DNA of 64,000 nt. Source: Calditrichia bacterium (GTDB lineage: Bacteria > Calditrichota > Calditrichia > RBG-13-44-9 > J075). The notes below the pieces were generated by a model. The model saw only the letters and a program-made list of their open reading frames with translations, was not told the DNA's origin and searched no databases. A program made the translations under genes and the position numbers. Positions 55,335-64,000 of the stretch are shown one piece after another (within the stretch, counting starts at the first letter, position 1; each line of letters starts with the position of its first letter). Location: assembly GCA_020635015.1 (NCBI GenBank), contig JACKAP010000016.1, positions 1 to 64,000 of the forward strand. The letters run 5' to 3'.

Positions 55335-56531
55335 ATGTCCGACGCTGCCTACAATCTAAAGACTGACAGAACTATTTTAAACTTCGGCCCGCAGCATCCG
55401 GCCACCCACGGCACCCTGCGTCTGGTGCTGGAACTGGACGGCGAAGTGGTGGTAAGCGCCGAGCCGCACATCGGCTACCTGCACTCCGGCTTCGAAAAGC
55501 TGGGCGAGTACAAGACCTACAATCAGTGGGTCACCCTCTCCGACCGGATGAACTATCTCTCACCCCTGTGCAACAATATCGGATTTGCCCAGGCGGTGGA
55601 GAAGCTGATCGGGATGGAGATCCCGGAGCGCGCCAAGTATGTGCGGGTGATCCTGGCAGAGATGTCGCGCATCGCTGACCACATGGTGTGGCTGGGCACC
55701 CACGCCCTGGATATCGGGGCATTTACCGCCTTCCTCTACGGCTTCCAGGCCCGCGAGCTGCTGTATGTGATCTTCGAGCATACCACCGGCGCGCGCCTTA
55801 CCACCAGCTATACCCGGGTGGGCGGATTGTTCCGCGACGTGCCGCATGACTTCAAAGAGATGACCTATAATTTCCTCAATTACTTCCCCGGGGTGCTCAA
55901 AGAGCTGCACGGGCTGCTGACCCGCAACCGGATCTGGGTCGACCGCACCCGTAACATCGGCTACCTCTCCCGGGAAGATGCCATCGAGCTGGGCGTTACC
56001 GGCCCCACCCTGCGCGGTTCCGGGGTGGAATATGATGTGCGCCGTAATTTCCCCTACCTGATCTATGACCGCCTCGACTTCGACGTTCCGGTCTGCGATG
56101 ACGGCGACGTCTATTCCCGCTATCTGGTGCGGATGGAAGAGGTGGCGCAGAGTATGAAGATCATCAAACAGTGTATCGACGATCTGCCCGACGGTCCGGT
56201 AAGCTTTTTCGATCAGAAGTTTGCCCTGCCGGAGAAGGAGAAGGTCTATGACACGATCGAAGGTCTGATCCATCACTTTAAGAATATCATGCCCGGGCAC
56301 GGCTTCGAAGTGCCGAAAGCGGATATCTATGATGCCACCGAAGCGCCGAACGGCGAACTGGGCTTCTACCTGGTGGGGGATGGTTCCCACAAAGCCTACC
56401 GCCTGCGGGTGCGCCCGCCTTCTTTTGTCAATTTTTCCTGCTTCCCCCATATCTCGAAAGGGGCGATGGTTTCGGATGTTGTGGCAATTCTGGGTAGTCT
56501 GAACGTCATTGCCGGAGAATTGGACCGGTAA
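55335..56531 (+). CDS. nuoD: NADH-quinone oxidoreductase subunit D (49 kDa)
   Basis: 398 residues, full length for the family. Conserved motifs include NFGPQHPATHGTLRLVLELDGE, EPHIGYLHSGFEKLGEY and the C-terminal SKGAMVSDVVAILGSLNVIAGELDR. With NuoB it would line the quinone pocket; the NuoB gene is not in the cluster. The 155-bp upstream gap contains the hairpin at 55186-55250. Confidence 0.96.
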   Translation: MSDAAYNLKTDRTILNFGPQHPATHGTLRLVLELDGEVVVSAEPHIGYLHSGFEKLGEYKTYNQWVTLSDRMNYLSPLCNNIGFAQAVEKLIGMEIPERAKYVRVILAEMSRIADHMVWLGTHALDIGAFTAFLYGFQARELLYVIFEHTTGARLTTSYTRVGGLFRDVPHDFKEMTYNFLNYFPGVLKELHGLLTRNRIWVDRTRNIGYLSREDAIELGVTGPTLRGSGVEYDVRRNFPYLIYDRLDFDVPVCDDGDVYSRYLVRMEEVAQSMKIIKQCIDDLPDGPVSFFDQKFALPEKEKVYDTIEGLIHHFKNIMPGHGFEVPKADIYDATEAPNGELGFYLVGDGSHKAYRLRVRPPSFVNFSCFPHISKGAMVSDVVAILGSLNVIAGELDR

Positions 56532-56581
56532 TCGCTTTCTGATCAACTTAACCTAGCGCAATCAAATTGAACGGGATGCAT

Positions 56582-57055
56582 ATGAAGCCAGTATTTAACG
56601 AGAGTGCGGAAAAAGAATTCAAAGACATTATCTCCCGGTATCCGAACAAACGTGCCGCCATGCTGCCCACCCTGCACCTGGCCCAGCGTGAATTCGGCTG
56701 GCTCTCCCGGGAAGTGATGGGTTACGTCGGCGAGTTGCTGGAGTTGCCCTTTTCCGATGTCTATGACGCCGCCTCATTTTATACCATGTTTAAACTGAAA
56801 CCGACCGGCAAGTATCACCTGCAGGTCTGTCACACCCTTTCCTGCGCCCTGCGCGGTGCCGGGGAGATCTGCAAGCATCTCCACCAGAAGTATGGCATCG
56901 AAAGCGGCGAGACCAGCGCAGACGGCAAATTTTCGGTGCTGAAAGTGGAATGTCTCGGTGCCTGCGGCACGGCGCCGGTGGTACAGATCAACGACGATTA
57001 TCACGAAGACCTCACCATCGACAAGCTGGATGCGGTGCTGGATAAGCTGGATTAA
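56582..57055 (+). CDS. nuoE: NADH-quinone oxidoreductase subunit E (24 kDa, thioredoxin-like 2Fe-2S)
   Basis: 157 residues from the ATG at 56582; the ATG at 56576 is equally possible. The 2Fe-2S ligands follow the family pattern: VCHTLSC (C-x4-C) and CLGACG (C-x3-C). NuoE carries cluster N1a in the NADH-oxidising module with NuoF and NuoG. It lies 50 bp after nuoD and 81 bp before nuoF. Confidence 0.94.
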   Translation: MKPVFNESAEKEFKDIISRYPNKRAAMLPTLHLAQREFGWLSREVMGYVGELLELPFSDVYDAASFYTMFKLKPTGKYHLQVCHTLSCALRGAGEICKHLHQKYGIESGETSADGKFSVLKVECLGACGTAPVVQINDDYHEDLTIDKLDAVLDKLD

Positions 57056-57136
57056 GCCCCCGGCGCCCAACCGCTGGTCCGTGTTCGCCGCAAGGGGTGA
57101 GGAATATCGAAAAATACACGCTGGAGATAGATCGAT

Positions 57137-58399
57137 ATGTATGAAAAAGTGTTGACCAAAGACATCAACATGCCGGAGTCGCGCAAACTGGCCTACTATG
57201 AGAAGGTCGGCGGATACCGTTCCTGGAAGAAAGCGCTGAAGGAAATGGACCCGGATGCGGTGATCGAGCTGGTGAAGGCCTCCAAACTGCGCGGCCGCGG
57301 CGGCGCGGGATTCCCCACCGGGGTAAAGTGGGGCTTTGTGCCCAAGAGCACCGACAAACCGCACTACATGCTCGTCAATGCCGACGAGAGCGAGCCGGGG
57401 ACCTTCAAAGACCGCCTGCTGATGGCCGGCATGCCTCACTCCACCATTGAAGGGGCGGCGATTGGTTCCTACGCCATTCGCGCCAACACCTGCTACATTT
57501 ATATTCGCGGCGAATTTGTTCGTGAAGCCCGCATTCTGGAGGAAGCAATTGCCGAAGCTTATGCCAAAGGGTATCTCGGCAAGAACATCTTCGGCAGCGG
57601 ATACGATCTTGATATGTATGTGCACCGTGGCGCCGGGGCTTATATCTGCGGGGAAGAGACCGGGCTGATCGAAAGCCTGGAAGGCAAGCGCGGCTGGCCG
57701 CGCACCAAACCGCCCTTCCCGGCCATCGAAGGGGTGTTCCGCTGTCCCACCATCGTCAATAATGTGGAAACCCTGGCCTGCGTGCCTTACATCCTGGAGC
57801 GCGGCGCCGAATGGTTTGCCGGCATCGGGCCGGAGAGCGGTCCCGGACCAAAGCTCTACTGCCTGAGCGGCCATGTGGAAAAACCCGGGGTCTACGAAGA
57901 CGCCATGGGCCTGCCGCTGCGCAAGCTGATCTATGAATACGGCGGGGGCATTCTCAACGGCAAGAAGCTCAAGGCGGTGATCCCGGGAGGCTCCTCGGTG
58001 CCGGTGCTGACCGCTGATGAGATCGACGTGGATATGGATTTCGATTCCCTGGCCAAGATCGGCAGCATGCTCGGCTCCGCCGGCTGTATCGTCATGGATG
58101 AAGACACCGACATGGTCAACACCTTGCTCAACATCGCCCACTTCTACCGCCATGAGTCTTGCGGCCAGTGCACCCCCTGCCGGGAAGGCACCACCTGGGC
58201 GGAGAAGGTGCTGCACAAGATCAAAAGCGGACACGGCACCATGAAAGATGTCGACCTGCTCTATGAAATATCCGGCAATATCGGTACCCGCACCATCTGC
58301 CCCCTGGGCGATGCCGCGGCGATGCCGATCGAAAGCTTTGTGCGCAAGTTCCGTCATGAATTCGAAGCTTATGTAACCAAAGAAGTCGAAGTCGCTTAA
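57137..58399 (+). CDS. nuoF: NADH-quinone oxidoreductase subunit F (51 kDa, FMN/NADH)
   Basis: 420 residues. The NADH/FMN sites LRGRGGAGFPTGVKW, NADESEPGTFKDR and GAGAYICGEETGLIESLEG are intact, and the 4Fe-4S N3 ligands are in ESCGQCTPCREGT plus the later cysteine in TRTICPLGD. Accepts electrons from NADH and passes them to NuoE and NuoG. GGAG lies ~10 bases before the ATG. Confidence 0.96.
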   Translation: MYEKVLTKDINMPESRKLAYYEKVGGYRSWKKALKEMDPDAVIELVKASKLRGRGGAGFPTGVKWGFVPKSTDKPHYMLVNADESEPGTFKDRLLMAGMPHSTIEGAAIGSYAIRANTCYIYIRGEFVREARILEEAIAEAYAKGYLGKNIFGSGYDLDMYVHRGAGAYICGEETGLIESLEGKRGWPRTKPPFPAIEGVFRCPTIVNNVETLACVPYILERGAEWFAGIGPESGPGPKLYCLSGHVEKPGVYEDAMGLPLRKLIYEYGGGILNGKKLKAVIPGGSSVPVLTADEIDVDMDFDSLAKIGSMLGSAGCIVMDEDTDMVNTLLNIAHFYRHESCGQCTPCREGTTWAEKVLHKIKSGHGTMKDVDLLYEISGNIGTRTICPLGDAAAMPIESFVRKFRHEFEAYVTKEVEVA

Positions 58400-58418
58400 C
58401 CATACAGGATACCTTACG

Positions 58419-60017
58419 ATGGCATTGATCAAAATTGACGGTCAGGAACTGGAAGTGAAAAACGGCACCACCATTCTGGATGCCGCTAAAGAAGTGAACA
58501 AAGAGATCCCCCATTACTGCTATCATCCGGGCATGTCGATCGTGGCCAGTTGCCGGATGTGCATGGTGAAAGTGGAAGGCATGCCCAAGCTGACCACCGC
58601 CTGCTCCACCCGCATCGGGGAAATGCCCCCGCAGCGCAAGGTGGACGGGAAGTATGACATGGTGGTGACCACCAATAGCGACGAGGTGAAGCAAGCTCAG
58701 GAGTCGGTACTGGAATTCCTGCTGCTCAACCACCCGGTCGATTGCCCGGAGTGTGATCAAGCCGGAGAATGCTTCCTGCAGGATTACAGCTTCAAATACG
58801 GCAAGGACCGCAGCCGGTTTGAGTTTGAAAAGCGGGTGCCGCCGCGCAAGGATATGGGACCGAACATGTTGCTGATCGGTACTCGCTGCATCCTCTGCTC
58901 CCGCTGCGTGCGCTTTACCCAGGAGATCAGCGGAACCGACGAGATCATGGTCAAGCAGCGCGGTTACCACGCCGAGATCGATCTTTTCCCGGGGCAGTCG
59001 CTCGACAACAAGCTCTCCATGAACACCGCAGACGTCTGCCCGGTGGGAGCATTGGTGACCAAGGACTTCCTCTTCAAGCCGCGCAACTGGCGCTACGAGA
59101 AGACCCGCAGCATCTGCCCGGGCTGCTCGGTAGGCTGCAATGTGCAGATCGAGCACATGCAGGAAGACAATAAAATGTACCGCTTCAAGCCGCTGGAGAA
59201 CCAGGAGGTGAACCAGTGGTGGATGTGCGACGACGGCCGCCTGCTCTATCATGTGTATGGAAAGCTGAACCGCCTGGAATATCCTCAGGTGCGGAAAAAC
59301 GATCAACTGCAGCGCGGGCACTGGCGACTTTCCATGAAAGCGGTCGCCAATCGCCTGAAAGAGTTCGACCCTTCCCAGGTCGCTTTTGTGGGCAGCGGTT
59401 ATGCCAGCAACGAGGAAAACTATCTCCTGCAGAAGATCGCCCGCGAGGGGGTGAAAACCAAGCATGTCGCCATCGACGACAAATACCCCCGGGAAAAGGA
59501 TATCGCTTACAAAAAGTTCACCATCAAGGGGGAAAAGCTTCCCAACTACCAGGGGGCGCAGGACATGCTGCAGAGCAGCGCAACCTTCAGCGATATCCTG
59601 AAAAAGATCGACAAAGGCGAGATCAAAGCGCTCTACTACCTCGGCGGCGGGCCGCAGTTCACGCTTTCCGAGGCGGATATCGATATTTTGAAAAAGCTGG
59701 ATTTCCTGGTGGTGCAGGATATTCAGAAGACCCCGCTGAGCGAGATAGCCGATGTGGTGCTGGCTGGCGCCAGCGCCTATGAGAAGGACGGCACCTTTAC
59801 CAACTATCAGCAGCGGGTACAGCGCATCCGGCAAGCGGTGTTGCCCCCGATGGCGGCGAAGACCGACCTGGAGATCTTCCAGGAACTGCTTGACTTGTTC
59901 GATCTACCCAAAGCGCTGCGGGCGCAGTTGGTTTTCAAGGAGATCGCCGAAAAAGTCAAGGGTTACCAGGGCATGGATTACCGCGGCCTGGGCGACCTGG
60001 GAATGGCGAAGGGGTGA
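58419..60017 (+). CDS. nuoG: NADH-quinone oxidoreductase subunit G (iron-sulphur, short form)
   Basis: 532 residues, shorter than the ~900 of E. coli. The 2Fe-2S ligands are C34, C45, C48 and C62. The His-Cys3 cluster is in HPVDCPECDQAGEC and N4 in CILCSRC with ADVCPVG. A further four-cysteine set (CPGCSVGC and WWMCDDGR) matches the N7-type site kept in some lineages. The C-terminal molybdopterin-like domain is reduced to ~250 residues. It is 19 bp after nuoF. Confidence 0.94.
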   Translation: MALIKIDGQELEVKNGTTILDAAKEVNKEIPHYCYHPGMSIVASCRMCMVKVEGMPKLTTACSTRIGEMPPQRKVDGKYDMVVTTNSDEVKQAQESVLEFLLLNHPVDCPECDQAGECFLQDYSFKYGKDRSRFEFEKRVPPRKDMGPNMLLIGTRCILCSRCVRFTQEISGTDEIMVKQRGYHAEIDLFPGQSLDNKLSMNTADVCPVGALVTKDFLFKPRNWRYEKTRSICPGCSVGCNVQIEHMQEDNKMYRFKPLENQEVNQWWMCDDGRLLYHVYGKLNRLEYPQVRKNDQLQRGHWRLSMKAVANRLKEFDPSQVAFVGSGYASNEENYLLQKIAREGVKTKHVAIDDKYPREKDIAYKKFTIKGEKLPNYQGAQDMLQSSATFSDILKKIDKGEIKALYYLGGGPQFTLSEADIDILKKLDFLVVQDIQKTPLSEIADVVLAGASAYEKDGTFTNYQQRVQRIRQAVLPPMAAKTDLEIFQELLDLFDLPKALRAQLVFKEIAEKVKGYQGMDYRGLGDLGMAKG

Positions 60018-60069
60018 AGTGGAAAACGATATGCGGTATGCTAAGTCGTATAAAAATTATTGGAATTAG

Positions 60070-60141
60070 TTCTTAGTCATTGGTTATTGGCGAAAGACTG
60101 TTTTGACCAATAACCACAAGCCAACAACCAATAACGAAGAA
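60070..60141 (+). repeat. Hairpin of TTGGTTATTGG words between nuoG and nuoH
   Basis: The arms 60070-60091 and 60120-60141 pair over 22 bp with about three mismatches, followed by another ACCAACAACCAA word. It occupies the 165-bp gap before nuoH, inside the operon. Confidence 0.6.
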
Positions 60142-60182
60142 CCAACAACCAAATCACGGAAATATTCCGGAGACCCAAGGTA

Positions 60183-61241
60183 ATGGACAGTTTTGGCGAT
60201 TTATTATTCTATTTAGTGATCGAGACCGGCTTCCTCAAGGCTGCCTTAGTCGTTAACCTGCTGCTGGTGGTGGTGATGATCCTGACCCTGATGGAGCGCA
60301 AAATCTCTGCCTGGATCCAGGAGCGGCACGGCCCCAACCGGGTCGGCCCCTGGGGCATTTTGCAGCCGATCGCCGACGGGGTCAAGTTCTTCACGAAGGA
60401 AGACATTGTGCCCAGTCATGTCGATAAGTTCCTTTATATCATCGCCCCGCTGGTGTCGCTCTTCCCGGCGCTGGTGACCTTTGCAGTGGTGCCCTTCGGC
60501 GATCAGATGACGGTCAACATGTTTGACCACCTGGTGACCATCCAGTTCCAGGTCGCCGATATCAACGTGGGCATCCTTTATATCGTCGGGATCGCCTCGC
60601 TGGGAGTGTACGGCCTGATTGTGGGCGGCTTCGGCTCCAACAACAAATATTCCATGCTGGGGGGGCTGCGCTCTTCGGCGCAGATGATCAGCTACGAATT
60701 GCCGATGGGGCTGGCGATCATCAGCGTGGTGATGCTTTCCGGCTCCCTGCGGCTCAACGACATCGTCACCGACCAGAGTTCGCTGCTGGCCTGGAACATT
60801 TTCCGCCAGCCGCTGGGCTTCATCATCTTCTTCGTGGCGGCCTTTGCCGAGACCAACCGCCTGCCCTTTGACCTGCCGGAAGCGGAACAGGAACTGGTCG
60901 GGGGATATCACACCGAATACAGCTCGATGAAATTTTCCGCGTTTATGATCTCGGAATATTCCCATATCATCACCGCCTCGTCGCTGGTGGCCACCCTTTA
61001 CCTGGGCGGCTGGCAGATTCCCGGGCTGGCGGCGCTCAATCTGCCGATTGTGGCGGAGCAACTGCTGCAGATCCTGGCCTTTATCGTGAAGACCTCTTTC
61101 ATTATTTTTATTTTTATGTGGGTGCGCTGGACCCTGCCGCGTTTCCGTTATGATCAGTTGATGAATCTCGGCTGGAAGAGCATGGTTCCGTTGGGCTTGC
61201 TGAATGTGGTGCTGACGGCGGCGGTCGTCGCATTTTTCTAA
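60183..61241 (+). CDS. nuoH: NADH-quinone oxidoreductase subunit H
   Basis: 352 residues with about eight transmembrane helices. Family motifs ERKISAWIQERHGPNRVGP, GLRSSAQMISYELPMG and AETNRLPFDLPEAEQELV are complete; the acidic loop after the last motif is part of the quinone channel. The protein ends with the usual RFRYDQLMNLGWK motif and a last helix. nuoI normally follows and would encode the 8Fe ferredoxin subunit, but nuoJ begins only 25 bp later. Confidence 0.96.
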   Translation: MDSFGDLLFYLVIETGFLKAALVVNLLLVVVMILTLMERKISAWIQERHGPNRVGPWGILQPIADGVKFFTKEDIVPSHVDKFLYIIAPLVSLFPALVTFAVVPFGDQMTVNMFDHLVTIQFQVADINVGILYIVGIASLGVYGLIVGGFGSNNKYSMLGGLRSSAQMISYELPMGLAIISVVMLSGSLRLNDIVTDQSSLLAWNIFRQPLGFIIFFVAAFAETNRLPFDLPEAEQELVGGYHTEYSSMKFSAFMISEYSHIITASSLVATLYLGGWQIPGLAALNLPIVAEQLLQILAFIVKTSFIIFIFMWVRWTLPRFRYDQLMNLGWKSMVPLGLLNVVLTAAVVAFF

Positions 61242-61266
61242 GAATTTAACCGAGGATGTATCCATA

Positions 61267-61842
61267 ATGGCATTAGAATCGATCCTTTTCTGGCTTTTTG
61301 CGATGTTGGCCGTGGGCGGCGGCGTGGGAGTGGTGGTGCATCCCAACCCGGTCAAGAGCGCCCTGTTCCTGGTGGTAACCTTTTTTGCCCTGGCCGGCGA
61401 ATACGTGCTGCTGATGGCGCACTTCGTGGCCATCGTGCATATCGCGGTGTATGCCGGGGCGATCATGGTGTTGTTCCTGTTCGTGATCATGCTTCTGAAT
61501 GTGCAGGAAGAAAGCCGCCTGGCCGGGGTGTGGGGATTCATGCGCTATTTCAGCGTGGTGCTGTTTGTGGCGCTGTTCGTGCAACTGGGTTATTTCGGCT
61601 ATCAAGGCTTTTTCGGCGCGGAGAACGTGCCGCTGGTCCGGGAGACTGAGATCGGCACGGTAGAGCAGATCGGCACCGCCTTGTTTAGCCAGTACGTGCT
61701 GCCGTTCGAGATTGCCTCGATCCTGCTGTTGACGGCGATGATCGGCGCGCTGTATCTGTCCAAGCAAAAGCTGGGATTGGGCGAGCCCGCCCGCGCTGCG
61801 CGGGTGAAAGAAGCGCTGCACGAGAAGGAAGAAGCGCACTGA
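61267..61842 (+). CDS. nuoJ: NADH-quinone oxidoreductase subunit J
   Basis: 191 residues with five transmembrane helices. The family signatures HPNPVKSALFLVVTFF, the VYAGAIMVLFLFVIML helix and ILLLTAMIGALYLSKQK are visible. It belongs to the proton-pumping membrane arm. The C-terminal ~25 residues are charged (ARVKEALHEKEEAH). Confidence 0.95.
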   Translation: MALESILFWLFAMLAVGGGVGVVVHPNPVKSALFLVVTFFALAGEYVLLMAHFVAIVHIAVYAGAIMVLFLFVIMLLNVQEESRLAGVWGFMRYFSVVLFVALFVQLGYFGYQGFFGAENVPLVRETEIGTVEQIGTALFSQYVLPFEIASILLLTAMIGALYLSKQKLGLGEPARAARVKEALHEKEEAH

Positions 61843-61873
61843 TACAATGTATGCTAAGTTTTATAATATGTCC

Positions 61874-61939
61874 TTGGTTATTGGTCATTGGCTTTTGGTT
61901 AAGACAGGTCTTTACCAATAACCAACGACCAACAACGAA
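61874..61939 (+). repeat. Hairpin of TTGGTTATTGG words between nuoJ and nuoK
   Basis: The arms 61874-61891 and 61922-61939 pair over 18 bp with three mismatches. It is the third hairpin of this word family inside the nuo operon, in the 164-bp gap before nuoK. Confidence 0.6.
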
Positions 61940-62006
61940 TGGAAGCTTGAAAAATATAATCAATCATTGATTTGTCAGTAAACGGAAATAAACAAGGTGC
62001 TATCTG

Positions 62007-62315
62007 ATGTTATCAATTCCGGTTCACTATTTTCTGATCCTGGGCGCCATTCTGTTCGGCTTGGGAGTGGTTGGGGTGATCACCCGGCGTAACGCCATCG
62101 TGATCTTCATGTCGATCGAGTTGATGCTCAACGCCGTCAACCTGACCTTCCTGGCGTTTTCGAACTATCTGAACAATGTGGAAGGCCACATTTTCGTTTT
62201 TATGATCATGGTCGTCGCTGCTGCGGAAGTGGCGGTGGGGTTGGCGATCATCGTGGCCATTTTCCGCCTGCGGGAAACGGTGCACGTGGATGACATCCGC
62301 CTGCTGAAATGGTAG
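62007..62315 (+). CDS. nuoK: NADH-quinone oxidoreductase subunit K
   Basis: 102 residues with three transmembrane helices, the standard length. The motifs GVITRRNAIVIFMSIELMLNAVNL and AAAEVAVGLAIIVAIFR contain the two membrane glutamates expected in the proton channel. It lies 38 bp before nuoL. Confidence 0.96.
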   Translation: MLSIPVHYFLILGAILFGLGVVGVITRRNAIVIFMSIELMLNAVNLTFLAFSNYLNNVEGHIFVFMIMVVAAAEVAVGLAIIVAIFRLRETVHVDDIRLLKW

Positions 62316-62353
62316 GGGCTGCAACTTAGAATGTTTAGTCTTGGAGACGGTAA

Positions 62354-64000
62354 ATGGAAGATTTTATTTGGCTGATTCCTTTGATGCCACTGTTGGGCGC
62401 GATTATTAACGGGCTGTTCGGGCATGTGCTGAAGGGAAAGGCAGGGCTGATCGCCAGCATCGCAGTGCTGATCTCGTTTTTATATTCCGTCAAGGCATTC
62501 TTGATGGTGCTGGACGGGGTCACCTTCGACGGCGACCTTTTCACCTGGATTGCCGCCGGCAGCTTTCAGGCCAATTTCGGCCTGCGCATCGACCAGCTCT
62601 CCTCGGTGATGATGCTGGTGGTGAGCGGGGTGGGTTTCCTGATCCATGTTTACGCCAACGGCTACATGCACGGCGATCGCTCGGTGGGACGCTTCTTTGC
62701 CTACATGAACCTGTTCGTTTTCTCCATGCTGATGCTGGTGATGGGCAATAACCTGCTGCTGCTCTATCTTGGATGGGAAGGCGTGGGGTTATGCTCCTAC
62801 CTGCTGATCGGTTATTTTTACGATAAACCTTCCGCGGCCAAAGCGGGGTTGAAAGCGTTCCTGGTCAACCGGGTGGGCGATTTCGGTTTTGCGATCGGGA
62901 TCTTCATTATCTTTACCACTATCGGCACCATCACCTATTCGGGGATTTTCGAAAACGTCGAACGTCTGGTCAGCGCCGGAGTGGTGACCACCGCCTCGCT
63001 GCTGCTCTTCATGGGCGCCTGCGGTAAGTCGGCCCAGTTTCCCCTCTACATCTGGCTGCCCGATGCGATGGAAGGTCCCACCCCGGTCAGCGCTCTGATC
63101 CATGCCGCCACGATGGTGACGGCCGGGGTCTACATGGTGGCGCGCTTCAGCTTCCTCTTCAGCTACAGCGAGACCGCCATGCTGGTGATCGTGATCATCG
63201 GCACCTTCACCGCCCTGTTTGCGGCGACGATGGCCCTGGTGAACAACGATATCAAACGGGTGCTGGCTTATTCAACCATCTCCCAACTGGGCTATATGTT
63301 CATCGGGGTAGGGGTCGGCGCCTATGCGGCCGGGGTCTTCCACCTGATGACCCACGCCTTCTTCAAGGCGCTCCTCTTCCTCGGGGCCGGAGCGGTGATG
63401 CACTCGCTTGCCGATGAAACCAACATTCAGAAGATGGGCGCGCTCTACGGCAAGATCAAGATCACCGCCCTCACCTTCATCATGGCCTGGCTGGCGATCT
63501 CCGGAATTCCCCCTTTCAGCGGTTTCTTTTCCAAAGATGAGATTCTGGCCAATGCCTATGCCTATCACCCGTTGGTATGGTTCTTCGGCGCGGTTGGCGC
63601 ATTTATTACCGCATTCTACATGTCGCGCCTGGTATTCCTGACCTTCTTCGGCGAATCGCGGGTGGACCCTGAGGTGGAAAAACATATTCACGAAAGCCCC
63701 CGGGTGATGACCATCCCGCTGATGGTGCTGGCCTTTCTGGCCGTGGTGGGCGGCCTGGTGGGCATTCCCCAGTTCGTGGCCGACCTCTGGGGCGGGAGCA
63801 ATCATTTCCATCATTTCCTGGAGCCGGTATTTGCCGCAGCCAACGAACGTCTGCACCTGGCCCATCTTTCTCACGCCCTGGAATACGGGCTGATGCTGGC
63901 CTCGGTGCTGATCGCCCTCGGGGGTATCTACCTGGCCTATCTGATGTATATCAAAAAGGCGATCGATCCCGACGCCCTGGCGGCAAAATACAAGGGTGCC
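62354..64000 (+). CDS. nuoL: NADH-quinone oxidoreductase subunit L (partial, runs off the window)
   Basis: 549 codons are present from the ATG at 62354 (GGAGACGG upstream) and the frame is open at the window end. The antiporter-like core has RIDQLSSVMML, LLYLGWEGVGLCSYLLIGY, KAFLVNRVGDFGF, DAMEGPTPVSALIHAATMV, KRVLAYSTISQLGYM and the late GIPPFSGFFSKDEIL. This is the largest pumping subunit. The C-terminal helices, including the lateral helix, lie beyond the window, as do nuoM and nuoN. Confidence 0.95.
   Translation, partial: MEDFIWLIPLMPLLGAIINGLFGHVLKGKAGLIASIAVLISFLYSVKAFLMVLDGVTFDGDLFTWIAAGSFQANFGLRIDQLSSVMMLVVSGVGFLIHVYANGYMHGDRSVGRFFAYMNLFVFSMLMLVMGNNLLLLYLGWEGVGLCSYLLIGYFYDKPSAAKAGLKAFLVNRVGDFGFAIGIFIIFTTIGTITYSGIFENVERLVSAGVVTTASLLLFMGACGKSAQFPLYIWLPDAMEGPTPVSALIHAATMVTAGVYMVARFSFLFSYSETAMLVIVIIGTFTALFAATMALVNNDIKRVLAYSTISQLGYMFIGVGVGAYAAGVFHLMTHAFFKALLFLGAGAVMHSLADETNIQKMGALYGKIKITALTFIMAWLAISGIPPFSGFFSKDEILANAYAYHPLVWFFGAVGAFITAFYMSRLVFLTFFGESRVDPEVEKHIHESPRVMTIPLMVLAFLAVVGGLVGIPQFVADLWGGSNHFHHFLEPVFAAANERLHLAHLSHALEYGLMLASVLIALGGIYLAYLMYIKKAIDPDALAAKYKGA

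Noticed and set aside
56774..58432. Minus-strand 552-codon frame over nuoE and nuoF (also 58221-59834 and 60246-61541)
   Set aside because: The plus strand contains complete cofactor motifs for NuoE, F, G and H; the antisense frames show none.

Overview
The window looks like part of a bacterial chromosome from the FCB group. It is most like the Calditrichota/KSB1-type lineages. The reasons are a protein ending in a type IX secretion (T9SS) sorting domain with the NYPNPFNP motif, a gingipain-fold (C25) protein resembling the T9SS sortase PorU, a lipoprotein starting with the RDNPFDP signature common in these lineages, and a bacillithiol-type deacetylase. The lineage is an inference, since there is no rRNA or tRNA in the window. 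GC is fairly high, and I saw no mobile elements, CRISPR arrays or RNA genes.

Region 1 (1-29.3 kb, all on the minus strand) is an island of secreted multidomain proteins. A small T9SS cargo protein is followed by four very large proteins of about 3222, 893, 1884 and (if reconstructed) 2981 residues. Each has a different front end: a propeller-like domain, an endonuclease/exonuclease/phosphatase domain, a propeller plus an alginate-lyase-like domain, and a metallophosphatase. All four share the same accessory parts: InlB-type beta repeats, a ~220-residue module with two invariant cysteines, and a C-terminal ~200-residue module followed by a dockerin-like EF-hand pair and a QVP-type tail. The parts follow a strict order of one Cys-module followed by six InlB repeats. 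In the largest protein this gives a near-constant 1953-1956 bp higher-order repeat. The fourth gene holds about a dozen 219-bp tandem repeats and is broken by three frameshifts that sum to zero.

Region 2 (29.6-37.2 kb, minus strand) is a regulatory cluster. It has two LiaF-like membrane proteins, two SpoIIE-type PP2C phosphatases (one with tandem GAF domains, one with a polytopic membrane domain plus GAF), an RsbW-like kinase, an STAS anti-anti-sigma factor and a propeller lipoprotein. Together they resemble a partner-switching stress or envelope circuit without a linked sigma factor.

Region 3 (37.4-53.2 kb) starts with a periplasmic-propeller histidine kinase that overlaps a receiver-kinase gene. 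Then come an exported hypothetical protein, an alkA-ogt alkylation-repair pair, a GH43-like secreted glycosidase, an M24 peptidase overlapping the PorU-like gene, and an AspA/AstE-type deacylase.

Region 4 (53.5-64 kb, plus strand) has bshB1 and then a respiratory complex I operon, nuoA-C-D-E-F-G-H-J-K-L, with nuoL running off the end. nuoB and nuoI are missing from their usual places.

Across the window, intergenic gaps carry short word-like repeats (for example TTGGTTATTGG, AATCCGTGT, GGATGAAGG, GCATCCAACATCC, CGCAAAGACGCAGAGG). Many are arranged as inverted repeats right beside stop codons, including inside the nuo operon.
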